The notes: generated by a model not told the origin, from the letters alone. Positions 55,754-64,000 are shown, numbered from the stretch's first letter. The stretch is 64,000 nucleotides of DNA from Halalkalibacter hemicellulosilyticusJCM 9152 (GCF_000513115.1 NZ_BAUU01000015.1:1-64000), one strand, 5' to 3'. Numbers and translations are program-made.

Positions 55754-55913
55754 CTAAGAAGTTTAATCAAGATGGGTGTAAGTCGAGTCAGAGGTGGCAT
55801 TGGCTTCATACGTTACACGTTAATCTGAATGGAAGGGCACTTCAGATTAACTCAAGCTTTGTAATGACTACTTATGACGTAGTTAAGAAAAACTGCTAGG
55901 AGGTTCTCTTAAA
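55754..55913. repeat. dispersed hairpin element, copy C
   Basis: TTTAATCAAGATGGGTGTAAGT, GGCATTGGCTTC, a perfect 11 bp hairpin (55819-55829 with 55841-55851), CTTTGTAATGAC, GTTAAGAAAAACTGCT and TTCTCTTAA follow the same order as copies B and D. It fills the gap before spoVAC, where B. subtilis has spoVAA and spoVAB. Confidence 0.7.
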
Positions 55914-56027
55914 ATACGTTACGAGTTGAGTTTAGAAATGAAGATTAACAATTCAATGTATGTTCTTAAAATAAATTTATCATACTAACATTACTATTTA
56001 ATTGACTAAGGTAAGGGGGAAGTATAT

Positions 56028-56489
56028 GTGCAAACAGAAGAGGAAAAGAAGCAGTATCAAAAAAACATAACATTATACCAGCCCAAAAAGCACGTTTTAA
56101 AAAACGGATTAAAAGCGTTTATTATAGGTGGTCTCATTTGTATGTTTGGCCAATGGTTGAGTAAGGTTTACATGACTTATTTACCTTTTACAGAAGAAGA
56201 GGCAATGAGTTCCATGCTGGCGACGTTAATATTGCTAGCTGCACTTGCAACAGGGTTCGGTGTGTATGATCGTTTAGGACAATTTGCCGGTGCAGGCTCA
56301 CTTGTTCCAGTTACTGGATTTTCTAATGCAATGACAAGTTCAGCACTTGAGCACAAAAGTGAAGGCCTCGTATTCGGGATTGGAGCAAATATGTTTAAAC
56401 TAACTGGTGCCGTTATTGCATTTGGGGTAGTTTCAGCGTATGTGGTTGCCTTAACAAGGTTGTTGGTTTCAATGCTGATTAATTCGTAA
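56028..56489 (+). CDS. spoVAC: stage V sporulation protein AC
   Basis: 153 residues, GTG start after AAGGGGGA. A basic soluble head is followed by about four membrane helices; GQFAGAGSLVPVTGFSNAMTSSALEHKSEGLVFGIG is the SpoVAC/AEb family core. Part of the channel that moves dipicolinate into the forespore and releases it at germination; SpoVAC acts as a mechanosensitive channel. First spoVA gene here. Confidence 0.95.
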   Translation: MQTEEEKKQYQKNITLYQPKKHVLKNGLKAFIIGGLICMFGQWLSKVYMTYLPFTEEEAMSSMLATLILLAALATGFGVYDRLGQFAGAGSLVPVTGFSNAMTSSALEHKSEGLVFGIGANMFKLTGAVIAFGVVSAYVVALTRLLVSMLINS

Positions 56490-56502
56490 GGGGCGTGTTT
56501 AC

Positions 56503-57507
56503 TTGCAAAGAAAAGGGAAAAATACGTGGTTATTTAATGCTCCTGTTTATGTTCAGTCTACTGGCACTGCAGTAGGCCCCGAAGAAGGGAAAGGACCCAT
56601 TCAAGATAGCTTTGATAAAGTGTATGATAACTTGTATGCCGGTCAAGATAATTGGGAATTAGCTGAAAGACAACTTATGAAAGATGCCGTTCACTATGCT
56701 TTGAAAAAAGCAGAAAAGAAGGAAGAAGATATTGACTACTTTTTAGCAGGAGATTTATTGAATCAAATTGTCACTTCTAATTATATTGCTCGTGAATTAG
56801 AGATTCCTTATTTTGGATTATTTTCAGCGTGTGCAACGGTAGCTGAAGCGGTTTCATTGGGGGCATTATTTGTGGATACTAACCTCGCTGACAGAGTACT
56901 AATCGCTGTCAGTAGTCATAATGCTACGGCTGAGAGACAATTTAGAAACCCTACTGAATTCGGTGGTCAACGTCCTGATACAGCTACCTTTACTGTGACA
57001 GGAGCTGGTGCGATGGTCATCGGTTCAGTTAAAAGCCAAATTCGAATTACGAGTGCGACAGTTGGAGAAGTTGTTGATTTAGGTATGAAAAACCCATACG
57101 ATTTGGGGTCCGCTATGGCTCCGGCAGCAGCCAATACTATTCTTAAACATTTTAAGGAAATGAAACGTGATCCATCTTATTACGATGTTATTGTAACAGG
57201 TGATTTATCACGAGTAGGAAGTGGAATATTGTACAGACTATTGGAAGAGGCTAATCTTTCACTAAATAACCATGAAGATTGTGGCATTATGATATTTGAT
57301 CAAGAGCAGCCTGTCTTTTCTGGTGGTAGTGGAGCAGCCTGTGCAGCAGTTGTAACGTTTGGTCATTTAATCAGTGAAATGAAACGAGGTGCAATTAGGA
57401 AAATGCTTGTTGTGGCAACAGGTGCATTATTAAGTCCGCTTATGATGCAACAAAGTGAGTCTATACCTTGTATTGCACATGCTGTCTCCTTTGAATGGGA
57501 GGATTGA
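56503..57507 (+). CDS. spoVAD: stage V sporulation protein AD
   Basis: 334 residues, thiolase-like fold; [16 protein letters not shown]-like active-site region reads [16 protein letters not shown] start after GGGGCG. SpoVAD binds dipicolinic acid and sits on the outer face of the spore inner membrane with SpoVAC and SpoVAEb. 13 bases after spoVAC; its stop is 1 base before the spoVAEb start. Confidence 0.96.
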   Translation: MQRKGKNTWLFNAPVYVQSTGTAVGPEEGKGPIQDSFDKVYDNLYAGQDNWELAERQLMKDAVHYALKKAEKKEEDIDYFLAGDLLNQIVTSNYIARELEIPYFGLFSACATVAEAVSLGALFVDTNLADRVLIAVSSHNATAERQFRNPTEFGGQRPDTATFTVTGAGAMVIGSVKSQIRITSATVGEVVDLGMKNPYDLGSAMAPAAANTILKHFKEMKRDPSYYDVIVTGDLSRVGSGILYRLLEEANLSLNNHEDCGIMIFDQEQPVFSGGSGAACAAVVTFGHLISEMKRGAIRKMLVVATGALLSPLMMQQSESIPCIAHAVSFEWED

Positions 57508-57508
57508 A

Positions 57509-57862
57509 ATGTTTGAGTATGTTGCTGCATTTCTTGTCGGTGGAACGATATGTTTTATTGGTCAAATGTTAATGGATATAGGAAAGCTTTCACCAACACA
57601 CACATTGAGTACATTAGTTGTAGCAGGAGCTTTGTTGGATGGCTATCATCTATATGATCGACTAATTGACTTCGCCGGTGCTGGAGCGACAGTACCGATT
57701 ACTAGTTTTGGGCATTCACTCGTACATGGAGCTATGTCTGAAGGAGGACGATATGGATTCTTCGGAGTAGGAATGGGCGTTTTTGAAGTAACGTCGGTAG
57801 GGATTTCTTCAACTATTTTATTTAGTTTTTTAGTCGCTCTTTTCTTTAAACCGAAAGGATGA
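57509..57862 (+). CDS. spoVAEb: stage V sporulation protein AE, large membrane form (SpoVAEb)
   Basis: 117 residues, about four membrane helices, sharing with SpoVAC the motif [26 protein letters not shown]. Start ATG at 57509 with GGGAGG upstream; the longer frame from 57455 is rejected. Channel partner of SpoVAC. Confidence 0.94.
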   Translation: MFEYVAAFLVGGTICFIGQMLMDIGKLSPTHTLSTLVVAGALLDGYHLYDRLIDFAGAGATVPITSFGHSLVHGAMSEGGRYGFFGVGMGVFEVTSVGISSTILFSFLVALFFKPKG

Positions 57863-57868
57863 ATGGAC

Positions 57869-58477
57869 ATGGTATTGAAGCGGAAAGTCATCTTTATTAC
57901 TGATGGAGATGAAGCAGCTCGCAAAGCGGTTGAGTGTGCAGCTGCAGATTTAGGTGGGCGCTGTATTAGTCGATCAGCAGGAAATCCGAGCACGCTCAAT
58001 GGTGAACAATTGCTTTCCTACATATTTGAAACTTCAGTTGACCCTGTTTTGGTCATGTTTGATGATTGCGGTTATCGAGAATTAGGACCAGGAGAGAAAG
58101 CAATGCAAGTTGTCGCCAAACACCCAAACATTGAAGTCATTGGAGCAATTGCGGTAGCATCATCGACACATTGTTCAGAGTGGACGGACGTAAATGTAAG
58201 CATAGATCGGTTTGGGGATTTAACAGAGTTCGGTGTAGATAAGGAAGGTCTCCCAGATTTAGAAAAGGGTAGAATAAATGGAGATACCGTATATGTGTTG
58301 GATCAATTAAATATTCCGATTATTATCGGTATTGGTGATATAGGAAAGATGGCAGGACGTGATTCAGTTGAAAAAGGAGCGCCAATAACAAAGAAAGCAG
58401 TAGAGATTATTTTAGAACGGAGCGGATATCATGAGTCAAACAAAGGAAAGGCAAACACCGATATCACCCGAAATTAA
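57869..58477 (+). CDS. spoVAEa: stage V sporulation protein AEa (soluble)
   Basis: 202 residues: KRKVIFITDGDEAARKAVE, GGRCISRSAGNPS, VMFDDCGYRE, and VEKGAPITKKAVEIILERSGYH match SpoVAEa. The ATG at 57869 fits AAAGGA better than the one at 57863. Soluble, associated with the spore inner membrane; role in germination not settled. Its end overlaps spoVAF by 47 bases. Confidence 0.92.
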   Translation: MVLKRKVIFITDGDEAARKAVECAAADLGGRCISRSAGNPSTLNGEQLLSYIFETSVDPVLVMFDDCGYRELGPGEKAMQVVAKHPNIEVIGAIAVASSTHCSEWTDVNVSIDRFGDLTEFGVDKEGLPDLEKGRINGDTVYVLDQLNIPIIIGIGDIGKMAGRDSVEKGAPITKKAVEIILERSGYHESNKGKANTDITRN

Positions 58478-59915
58478 GAAGAATGAAGAACTATTAAAGC
58501 AACGGCTTGGTTTTGATCAATCGTTTGATGTAGGTGTTAGGAAGCTTTCTGTATTTGATAAAGAATTGCAAATCTATTTTGTCAATGGTCTTTGTGATAA
58601 CCTGTATATTATTGAAATTTTACGTGAGTTAATGCTGCTCGATTCTTATGGAAAAAAATCTGATGTGATCGATTATAAGCAAACAGTCATTAACCATTTG
58701 CCTCATGTTCAAGTTGAATTTGTCGATACACTTGAAGATGCGGCAACACAAATGTTATCAGGTTTAATTTCTATTTTAGTTGAAGGTGAAAAGCAAGCGA
58801 TCGTCATAGATGTCCGTGATTATCCAGGTCGTGGTCCTGAAGAACCTGATACGGAACGTGTTGTACGTGGAGCTCGAGATGGTTATACGGAAAATATCAT
58901 CTTAAACACTGGTTTAACAAGAAGACGAATTCGTGATGAGCGTTTACGTAATGAAATTTTGAAGGTTGGAACTCGTTCAAAGACGGATGTATGTATATCT
59001 TATATAGAAGGCATCGCCGATCCGAAAATGGTTAAAATCGTAAAGAAAGAGCTTGAGGCGATCCAAATTGATGGCATTTCAATGGCAGATAAGATTGTTG
59101 AAGAATATATGGTTAAGCAAGGGATGAATCCATTTCCTCTTGTGCGGTATACAGAGAGGCCAGATGTTGCAGCTGACCATTTATTGGAAGGGCATATCAT
59201 TATAATGGTGGATACATCCCCAAGTGTTATTATAACGCCAACGACTTTATTTCATCATGTACAACATGCTGAAGAGTATCGTCAAGCACCTATGATCGGA
59301 ACGGTATTAAGATGGGTTCGATTTACTGGAATTATGTTTTCGTTACTTATTTTACCATTTTGGCTATTGTTGGTTATACAGCCGACGCTTTTGCCTGCTG
59401 GATTAGACTTTATTGGTCCTGAAGAAATGAATAATATACCGGTTGTTGTACAAATCTTATTTGCGGAATTAGGAATTGAGCTTTTAAGAATGGCTGCAGT
59501 GCATACACCATCACCGTTGGCCACTGCCCTTGGGTTAGTTGCCGCCATTCTTATAGGGGAATTAGCTGTAGAAGTCGGTTATTTTACATCAGAAGTTATA
59601 CTCTACATTGCTTTAGGGGCGATAGGGATGTTTGCAACACCAAGCTATGAATTAGGAATAGCGTTTAGAGTCGTCAGAGTGCTGCTCATCCTCGTTGTTG
59701 CTTTCTTTAAAGCGCCAGGGTTTATCATTGGTTTAACGGTTTTTATGCTAGCATTAACGATCATTAAGACATTTAATAAACCATATTTGTGGCCATTTCT
59801 CCCATTTGATCCACCAGCCATGTGGCATATTCTAGTCAGATCAACTGTACCAACATTACGCTTTAGACCGTCAATTGTTCATCCTCAAAATGTTGTGAAG
59901 CAACGGTCGGAATGA
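58431..59915 (+). CDS. spoVAF: stage V sporulation protein AF (GerA-like)
   Basis: 494 residues, GerA A-subunit family: large soluble N-terminal half, then five to six membrane helices (from about residue 288). DVRDYPGRGPEEPDTERVVRGARDGYTENIILNTGLTRRRIRD is the family core, and PLATALGLVAAILIGELAVE is in the membrane part. It increases germination response with YqhR-type partners in B. subtilis. Last gene of the spoVA operon. Confidence 0.95.
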   Translation: MSQTKERQTPISPEIKKNEELLKQRLGFDQSFDVGVRKLSVFDKELQIYFVNGLCDNLYIIEILRELMLLDSYGKKSDVIDYKQTVINHLPHVQVEFVDTLEDAATQMLSGLISILVEGEKQAIVIDVRDYPGRGPEEPDTERVVRGARDGYTENIILNTGLTRRRIRDERLRNEILKVGTRSKTDVCISYIEGIADPKMVKIVKKELEAIQIDGISMADKIVEEYMVKQGMNPFPLVRYTERPDVAADHLLEGHIIIMVDTSPSVIITPTTLFHHVQHAEEYRQAPMIGTVLRWVRFTGIMFSLLILPFWLLLVIQPTLLPAGLDFIGPEEMNNIPVVVQILFAELGIELLRMAAVHTPSPLATALGLVAAILIGELAVEVGYFTSEVILYIALGAIGMFATPSYELGIAFRVVRVLLILVVAFFKAPGFIIGLTVFMLALTIIKTFNKPYLWPFLPFDPPAMWHILVRSTVPTLRFRPSIVHPQNVVKQRSE

Positions 59916-59953
59916 AGATACTCCTCCATTTAGTTCATACTTACAATGAAAGA

Positions 59954-59991
59954 GAATCACTAAAGGAGACAGTTCTTCTTTAGTGATTTTT
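59954..59991 (+). terminator. terminator of the spoVA operon
   Basis: AATCACTAAAG pairs with CTTTAGTGATT and is followed by TTTTATAATTTT. Confidence 0.85.
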
Positions 59992-60013
59992 ATAATTTTA
60001 GAATTGGTATAAC

Positions 60014-60178
60014 TCTTAGAAGACTAATCAAGTGGAGAAAAGTGAATTCAAGGAAGTGCATCGGTTCCTGATGTACACGGTTGTTGAAAGAAGAGTACTT
60101 TCATCCAACCGTCATACCTTTGTAACGACCGCGCACGACTCTATTAAGCAAAGGTCGCTAGAGCGTTATTCTTAATTG
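60014..60178. repeat. dispersed hairpin element, copy D
   Basis: TAGAAGACTAATCAAGTGG, AGTGAATTCA, GCATCGGTTCC, a 13 bp hairpin with a small bulge (60077-60090 with 60098-60112), CTTTGTAACGACC, CACGACTCTATTAAG, GGTCGCTAGAGCGTTATTCTTAATTG. The most complete copy; lies between spoVAF and lysA. Confidence 0.7.
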
Positions 60179-60249
60179 AATATTCTACTTTTCTGTGATA
60201 AAGTTGAGATCGATATTTCGATCGTTTTTGATAATAAGGAGAGAACTGT

Positions 60250-61569
60250 ATGTATAGACATGGTACGAGTCAAGTGAATGAAAAAGGTCATTTAGAAATC
60301 GGCGGCGTTGATATGGTTGATTTAGCTGATGAATATGGAACACCGTTGTTTGTTTATGATGTTGCTCTTATTCGTGAACGAGCTCATCAATTTCAGGAGG
60401 CGTTTCGTCAAGCCAATGTTCCGTATCAAGTTGCTTATGCTAGTAAAGCGTTTAGCTCCATTGCAATGTTCGAATTGGCTAATCATTTAGGCTTGAGTTT
60501 AGATGTCGTTTCTGGTGGTGAGCTATATACAGCAATTGAAGCAGAATTCCCAATGGAACGCGTTCATTTTCATGGCAATAATAAAAGTATAGAAGAATTA
60601 GAAATGGCAGTTGAGGCTAAAATCGGCTGTGTGGTCGTTGATAACTTTTATGAATTGAAAGAGTTAAGTCGAATTTGTAAGCTTCGAAAAGCACATATGC
60701 AAATTTTACTTAGAATTACTCCAGGTGTCGAAGCACATACTCATGATTATATTTCAACTGGTCAAGAGGATTCTAAATTCGGTTTTGATCTTACTAGCGG
60801 GCAAGTACATGAAGCGGTTAAACGTTCCAAAGACGATGAATCGCTAACATTACTAGGGTTGCATAGTCATATTGGTTCGCAAATTTTTGAAACATCAGGG
60901 TTTGTTATGGCTGTTGAGAAAATGTTTGATTTACTAGAAGATTTAAAGGATCAGTATGATTTTGTTCCTTCGGTTATGAATGTAGGTGGTGGGTTTGGCA
61001 TTCGCTATGTGGATGGGGATACACCATTACAACCCGGTAGTTATGTGAAGGAAATGGCTGCTATTGTGAAAGAAAAAGCTGAAAATGCTGGTATGGCGAT
61101 TCCGGAAATATGGATAGAGCCAGGACGTTCATTAGTTGGTGATGCTGGGACTACTTTATATTCAATTGGTTCACAAAAACAAATCCCAAATGTACGACAC
61201 TATTTAGCTGTAGATGGCGGAATGAGTGATAATTTACGACCTGCGCTATATCAGGCTGAGTATGAAGGTGTGTTAGCTAATCGAGCAAATGAAGTCGCGA
61301 CTAATACGTTTTCAATTGCTGGTAAATGCTGTGAGAGTGGTGATATGCTCATTTGGGATTTACCCCTTCCTAAAGCAAATCATGAAGACATCTTAGCTGT
61401 TTTTTGTACAGGTGCCTATGGTTATTCGATGGCTAACAATTATAATCGTATCCCACGTCCTGCTGTTGTATTTGTGGAGAATGGAGAAGCGGTAGAAGTT
61501 ATTGAGCGGGAAAGCTATCCAGACCTTGTGAGGAACGACCTTTCGTTACCTAATCATATGTTGAAATAA
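60250..61569 (+). CDS. lysA: diaminopimelate decarboxylase
   Basis: 439 residues, fold III PLP enzyme: YASKAFSS holds the PLP lysine, HGNNKS, HSHIGSQ, NVGGGFGIRY, EPGRSLVGDAG, and CCESGD with the catalytic Cys from the second subunit. It makes L-lysine from meso-diaminopimelate. AAGGAGAG site. After the spoVA operon as in B. subtilis. Confidence 0.97.
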   Translation: MYRHGTSQVNEKGHLEIGGVDMVDLADEYGTPLFVYDVALIRERAHQFQEAFRQANVPYQVAYASKAFSSIAMFELANHLGLSLDVVSGGELYTAIEAEFPMERVHFHGNNKSIEELEMAVEAKIGCVVVDNFYELKELSRICKLRKAHMQILLRITPGVEAHTHDYISTGQEDSKFGFDLTSGQVHEAVKRSKDDESLTLLGLHSHIGSQIFETSGFVMAVEKMFDLLEDLKDQYDFVPSVMNVGGGFGIRYVDGDTPLQPGSYVKEMAAIVKEKAENAGMAIPEIWIEPGRSLVGDAGTTLYSIGSQKQIPNVRHYLAVDGGMSDNLRPALYQAEYEGVLANRANEVATNTFSIAGKCCESGDMLIWDLPLPKANHEDILAVFCTGAYGYSMANNYNRIPRPAVVFVENGEAVEVIERESYPDLVRNDLSLPNHMLK

Positions 61570-61585
61570 CAATAAATTAAATAAT

Positions 61586-61627
61586 GAAGGAGGTGAAAAA
61601 GATGAACATTTTCATCTCCTTTTTTTC
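61586..61627 (+). terminator. terminator of lysA
   Basis: AAGGAGGTGAAAA pairs with TTTTCATCTCCTT (one G-U or mismatch) and is followed by T residues. Confidence 0.82.
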
Positions 61628-61713
61628 AATGGCACGGTTAAGTAGTGATTAGTCGCTTTTCTTATTTAAATCATGTAAAATAAGATGAATAATTTTTGAG
61701 GAGGATTTTACAT

Positions 61714-62148
61714 ATGAAAAAAGGAAGTATTATGTTTGAGAATGGTGAAAAAATAGTCATTGATTTTTACGACAATGAAGCGCCCAAAACGGTTGAGAAC
61801 TTTGAAAAGCTTGCCAATGAAGGATATTACAATGGATTAACCTTTCATAGAGTCATTCCTGGTTTTGTGGCACAAGGGGGGTGTCCAACTGGAAATGGAA
61901 CGGGTGGTCCTGGATATACCATTAAATGTGAAACAGAAGGAAACCCTCATAAACACGTAGCAGGTGCGCTATCTATGGCACATGCGGGAAAAGATACAGG
62001 TGGTAGTCAGTTTTTTATCGTTCATGAGCCGCAGCCTCACCTAGACGGAGTACATACTGTTTTCGGACAAGTTGTAGAAGGTTTAGAATCTGTTTATCGC
62101 ATTAAACAAGGTGATGTAATGGCAGAAGTTAAGGTGTGGGAAGAATAA
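61714..62148 (+). CDS. ppiB: peptidyl-prolyl cis-trans isomerase, cyclophilin type
   Basis: 144 residues: [25 protein letters not shown] holds the catalytic Arg and the family signature; [16 protein letters not shown] and [10 protein letters not shown] follow. Single cytosolic domain of the usual bacterial size. ATG at 61714 fits GAGGAGG. Followed by a strong hairpin. Confidence 0.97.
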   Translation: MKKGSIMFENGEKIVIDFYDNEAPKTVENFEKLANEGYYNGLTFHRVIPGFVAQGGCPTGNGTGGPGYTIKCETEGNPHKHVAGALSMAHAGKDTGGSQFFIVHEPQPHLDGVHTVFGQVVEGLESVYRIKQGDVMAEVKVWEE

Positions 62149-62156
62149 TTCCTTTT

Positions 62157-62204
62157 AGGTTTGTTTCATATGATCTCCTTGATCGTATGGTACAAACCTT
62201 TTTT
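62157..62204 (+). terminator. terminator of ppiB
   Basis: AGGTTTGT...CATATGATC pairs with GATCGTATG...ACAAACCT around TCCTT, followed by a T run. Confidence 0.85.
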
Positions 62205-62445
62205 GTAGGTCGGGATTTGTTAATGGCCTGAAACCTAAATTATTGAGGTGAAAACGTGCCCATCACGTAGTACCTTTGATTAGACTTGTAATGGCAGCAC
62301 TCGTTGCAAGACAACGGTTTCACACATTTTGTTCCTTTTGCGAGAGCTTATTTAATATTTAGACCTTACGTAATAGTCACTTATGGTTTATCTTGATAAT
62401 GGAAATACTTCTTATAAGCGGATTTTAAGGAGTGACGGCAATCAT
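62205..62445. other. gene-free stretch
   Basis: No coding frame. ACCTTTGATTAGACTTGTAATGGC at 62271-62294 recalls the TTTGTAATGAC block of the hairpin elements, but the rest does not align, so I do not call a copy. Confidence 0.3.
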
Positions 62446-63336
62446 ATGTTTGATGTTATGATTATTGGTGGGGGACCGAGTGGACTTTCAGCTGCTCTAG
62501 TTTTAGGCAGAGCTAGACGTTCTGTCTTAGTTATAGATAATGAACAAGCACGAAATTTTGTCGTACAATCATCACATGGTTTTTTAACAAGGGATGCAAT
62601 TTCACCAAAAGAATTACGTCATTTAGCTAAAAAAGAATTGAAAAAATATAAGACTGTCCAATTCTGTCAAGGAACGGCAAGAAACCTACAGCAAAGTCAT
62701 TCAAATTTTTTAGTTGAGGTGGGAAATCTTGAATTTAGTGCAAAGAAGGTAATTGTAGCAAGTGGTTTAAAGGAGCAACTTCCTAACATTAATGGATTAA
62801 AGGATTTGTATGGAAAATATGTGTTTTCATGTCCGTATTGTGATGGATGGGAATTTCGAGATCAGAAATTAACGGTTATTGGTAACGGTAATAAATTGAT
62901 TGAGTATGTGAAATTAATCCGTCAATGGAGTAAAGAAATTGTATTATTAACTGGGGGGCCAAGAACCTTCACTAGTAAAGACTATGAAGAGCTTACACAT
63001 AGACGAATACCGATCATGGAGGAGGAAATTTCGGGATTTTCTAGAGAACGAAATGATTTGCAAATAACTCTTTCAAACGGAGTTGTGATTACTTGTGATG
63101 CGGCGTTTTTGCTAAAAACGAACGCAATACAGCACCTGATACTTCCTGAACAATTACAAGTTAAATTGAAGAAAAATGGCTCCTATGAAACGAGTCTGCA
63201 CGGACAAACGATACAAAAAGGTCTTTATATTATTGGTGATGCTGCCAAACGTTTTACCGGTTTAGTTGGAGCAGCAAGTGAAGGCTATGAAGCTGGAGTG
63301 CACGTAAATAAAGAGCTTGTAGATGAAGAGTGGTAG
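62446..63336 (+). CDS. NAD(P)/FAD-dependent oxidoreductase, thioredoxin-reductase-like
   Basis: 296 residues: FDVMIIGGGPSGLSAALVLGRARRSVLVID FAD-binding start, the redox pair CPYC (about residue 131), then VIGNGNK and a late GLYIIGDAA. Single CxxC and length match the small class II TrxR-like oxidoreductases of Bacillus that lack a Trx partner nearby. The NADP-binding loop reads GNGNK, weaker than the usual GxGxxA/G, so cofactor use is uncertain. AAGGAG lies 14 bases before the ATG. Confidence 0.87.
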   Translation: MFDVMIIGGGPSGLSAALVLGRARRSVLVIDNEQARNFVVQSSHGFLTRDAISPKELRHLAKKELKKYKTVQFCQGTARNLQQSHSNFLVEVGNLEFSAKKVIVASGLKEQLPNINGLKDLYGKYVFSCPYCDGWEFRDQKLTVIGNGNKLIEYVKLIRQWSKEIVLLTGGPRTFTSKDYEELTHRRIPIMEEEISGFSRERNDLQITLSNGVVITCDAAFLLKTNAIQHLILPEQLQVKLKKNGSYETSLHGQTIQKGLYIIGDAAKRFTGLVGAASEGYEAGVHVNKELVDEEW

Positions 63337-63396
63337 GCTTTAAATGCTTTTTAGTAATGAAGCATTTTCACTATTTAAAGGAACGTATTTAGTCGA

Positions 63397-63423
63397 ACCT
63401 GTTTACCATTTATGCATATGCTA
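63397..63423 (+). promoter_or_regulatory. candidate sigma-K promoter of the YjcZ-type gene
   Basis: AC at 63397-63398, a 16-base spacer and CATATGCTA (CATAnnnTA) at 63415-63423 match the mother-cell sigma-K consensus. The start codon is about 67 bases downstream. Confidence 0.6.
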
Positions 63424-63489
63424 GTATGAGCAGAAAAATCAATACATCTAAAATTGATTTTCTGACATTTAATTTAGGAGGAGATTCGA

Positions 63490-63621
63490 ATGGGTTACGG
63501 CTATGACTGCTATGGCTATGGCGCGCCAGTTGCTGGAGCAACTTATGGTAAAGGCAGTGGCTTTGTATTAATTGTTGTCTTGTTCATTTTGTTAATTATT
63601 GTTGGTTCAGCATGGTGCTAA
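63490..63621 (+). CDS. YjcZ-family sporulation mini-protein
   Basis: 43 residues: Gly/Tyr-rich head (MGYGYDCYGYGAPVAGATYGKGSG), then a single helix (FVLIVVLFILLIIVGSAWC) nearly the same as that of the gene at 3239. TAGGAGGAG precedes the ATG. Followed directly by a terminator. Probably a late mother-cell product that ends up in the spore. Confidence 0.87.
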   Translation: MGYGYDCYGYGAPVAGATYGKGSGFVLIVVLFILLIIVGSAWC

Positions 63622-63634
63622 TGGATGATAAAGT

Positions 63635-63667
63635 GTGCTTGGCGTTTATTGCCAAGCACTTTTTTGT
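63635..63667 (+). terminator. terminator of the YjcZ-type gene
   Basis: GTGCTTGGC pairs perfectly with GCCAAGCAC around GTTTATT, followed by six or more T. Confidence 0.9.
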
Positions 63668-63859
63668 TATGCCTTTGAAAATGATCGGCTATACTAGGGA
63701 TTCAAGAGAACTTCAAGCGTTAAATAAAAAAATACTTTTCTTTTTCGAGATAACCGTTAATATGATAATATAGATCAGGCAGTATTAATTTGATAATCGA
63801 ATAAAATACCAATGATTTGGAAAGTATAGATTTAACTTTACATGAAGGAATGATGTATG

Positions 63860-64000
63860 ATGTGTGGATTTGTTGGTGTAATAGGGACAAGCCTTCCTAC
63901 GGATGAAGAATTAAAGCAAATGACAACGGTGATCACACATCGTGGTCCAGATGAAGTAGGCTATTATCGAGATCATTATATTAAATTAGGCTTTAGACGC
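63860..64000 (+). CDS. asparagine synthetase, N-terminal start, cut by window edge
   Basis: 47 codons remain: MCGFVGVIG, the N-terminal Cys nucleophile of the glutaminase domain, and THRGPDEVGYY. The second of two adjacent ATGs is used so that Cys follows Met. AAGGAA is upstream. It is a different locus from the C-terminal piece at 1-1173 unless the molecule wraps, for which there is no evidence. Confidence 0.9.
   Translation, partial: MCGFVGVIGTSLPTDEELKQMTTVITHRGPDEVGYYRDHYIKLGFRR

Noticed and set aside
62221-62370. A further copy of the hairpin element before the flavoprotein gene
   Set aside because: One shared block only; the paired arms are absent.
1-64000. The two edge asparagine-synthetase pieces being one gene on a circular molecule
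   Set aside because: About 177 codons would be missing and there is no plasmid or phage replication gene; the window is clearly chromosomal.
1-64000. CRISPR array, tRNA/rRNA genes, prophage or toxin-antitoxin module
   Set aside because: No regularly spaced direct repeats, no tRNA-like cloverleafs or rRNA sequence, and no phage or recognisable toxin-antitoxin genes were found in reading both strands.

Overview
The window is chromosomal DNA of a low-GC, endospore-forming Bacillaceae bacterium. An alkaliphile/halotolerant Bacillus relative is my guess from overall protein likeness; no marker gene fixes the genus. The evidence is the conserved sporulation core (spoIIM, fur-yqzK-xerD, dacF-spoIIAA-spoIIAB-sigF, spoVAC-AD-AEb-AEa-AF, lysA, ppiB), SASP genes, YjcZ-type mini-proteins, strong AGGAGG-like ribosome sites and many TTG/GTG starts. 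I see no rRNA, tRNA, CRISPR array or prophage.

Layout. 1-15 kb: the 3' end of an asparagine synthetase, an SDR dehydrogenase, a WrbA-type flavoprotein, a lone PTS EIIA, a YcgQ/YcgR pair (ycgR frameshifted), a YebE-like protein, a GntR/ABC exporter operon (ATPase frameshifted), a CobW GTPase, YhfK, UppP, a TlpA/ResA-like thioredoxin and a DUF3866 protein. 15-24 kb: the conserved nudF-yqxK-spoIIM-fur-yqzK-xerD block, then a nucleoside catabolism operon deoB-punA-punA'-pdp. 24-44 kb: an accessory stretch placed where B. subtilis goes straight from the phosphorylase to dacF. It holds an acyl-CoA dehydrogenase, xylR-xylA-xylB plus an oxidoreductase, yycC, and a surface-polysaccharide island. The island encodes the three UDP-N-acetyl-L-fucosamine enzymes (CapE/CapF/CapG type), four glycosyltransferases or look-alikes, a sulfotransferase, a decayed paralogue of one glycosyltransferase and an ISL3 transposase relic. 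44-63 kb: sspH-type and alpha/beta SASP genes, dacF and the sigF operon. A methionine-salvage cluster (mtnA-mtnK facing away from mtnW-X-B-D, with a SAM-I riboswitch on the mtnK side) and a frameshifted asnB are then wedged between sigF and spoVAC. spoVAC-AF, lysA, ppiB, a thioredoxin-reductase-like flavoprotein, a YjcZ-type gene and the 5' end of another asparagine synthetase close the window.

The least explained material is non-coding. A family of about 90-165 bp intergenic elements lies at 12.4, 43.85, 55.8 and 60.1 kb, with a 5' fragment at 3.18 kb. Each full copy has a hairpin whose arms differ in sequence between copies yet still pair. A 406 bp inverted-repeat-bounded element at 43.7 kb has a half copy beside the xylA promoter. 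A third repeat family occurs after wrbA and after pdp.

Four otherwise full-length genes (ycgR, the ABC ATPase, the acyl-CoA dehydrogenase and asnB) each carry one frame break. This may be real decay or residual indel error in the assembly.
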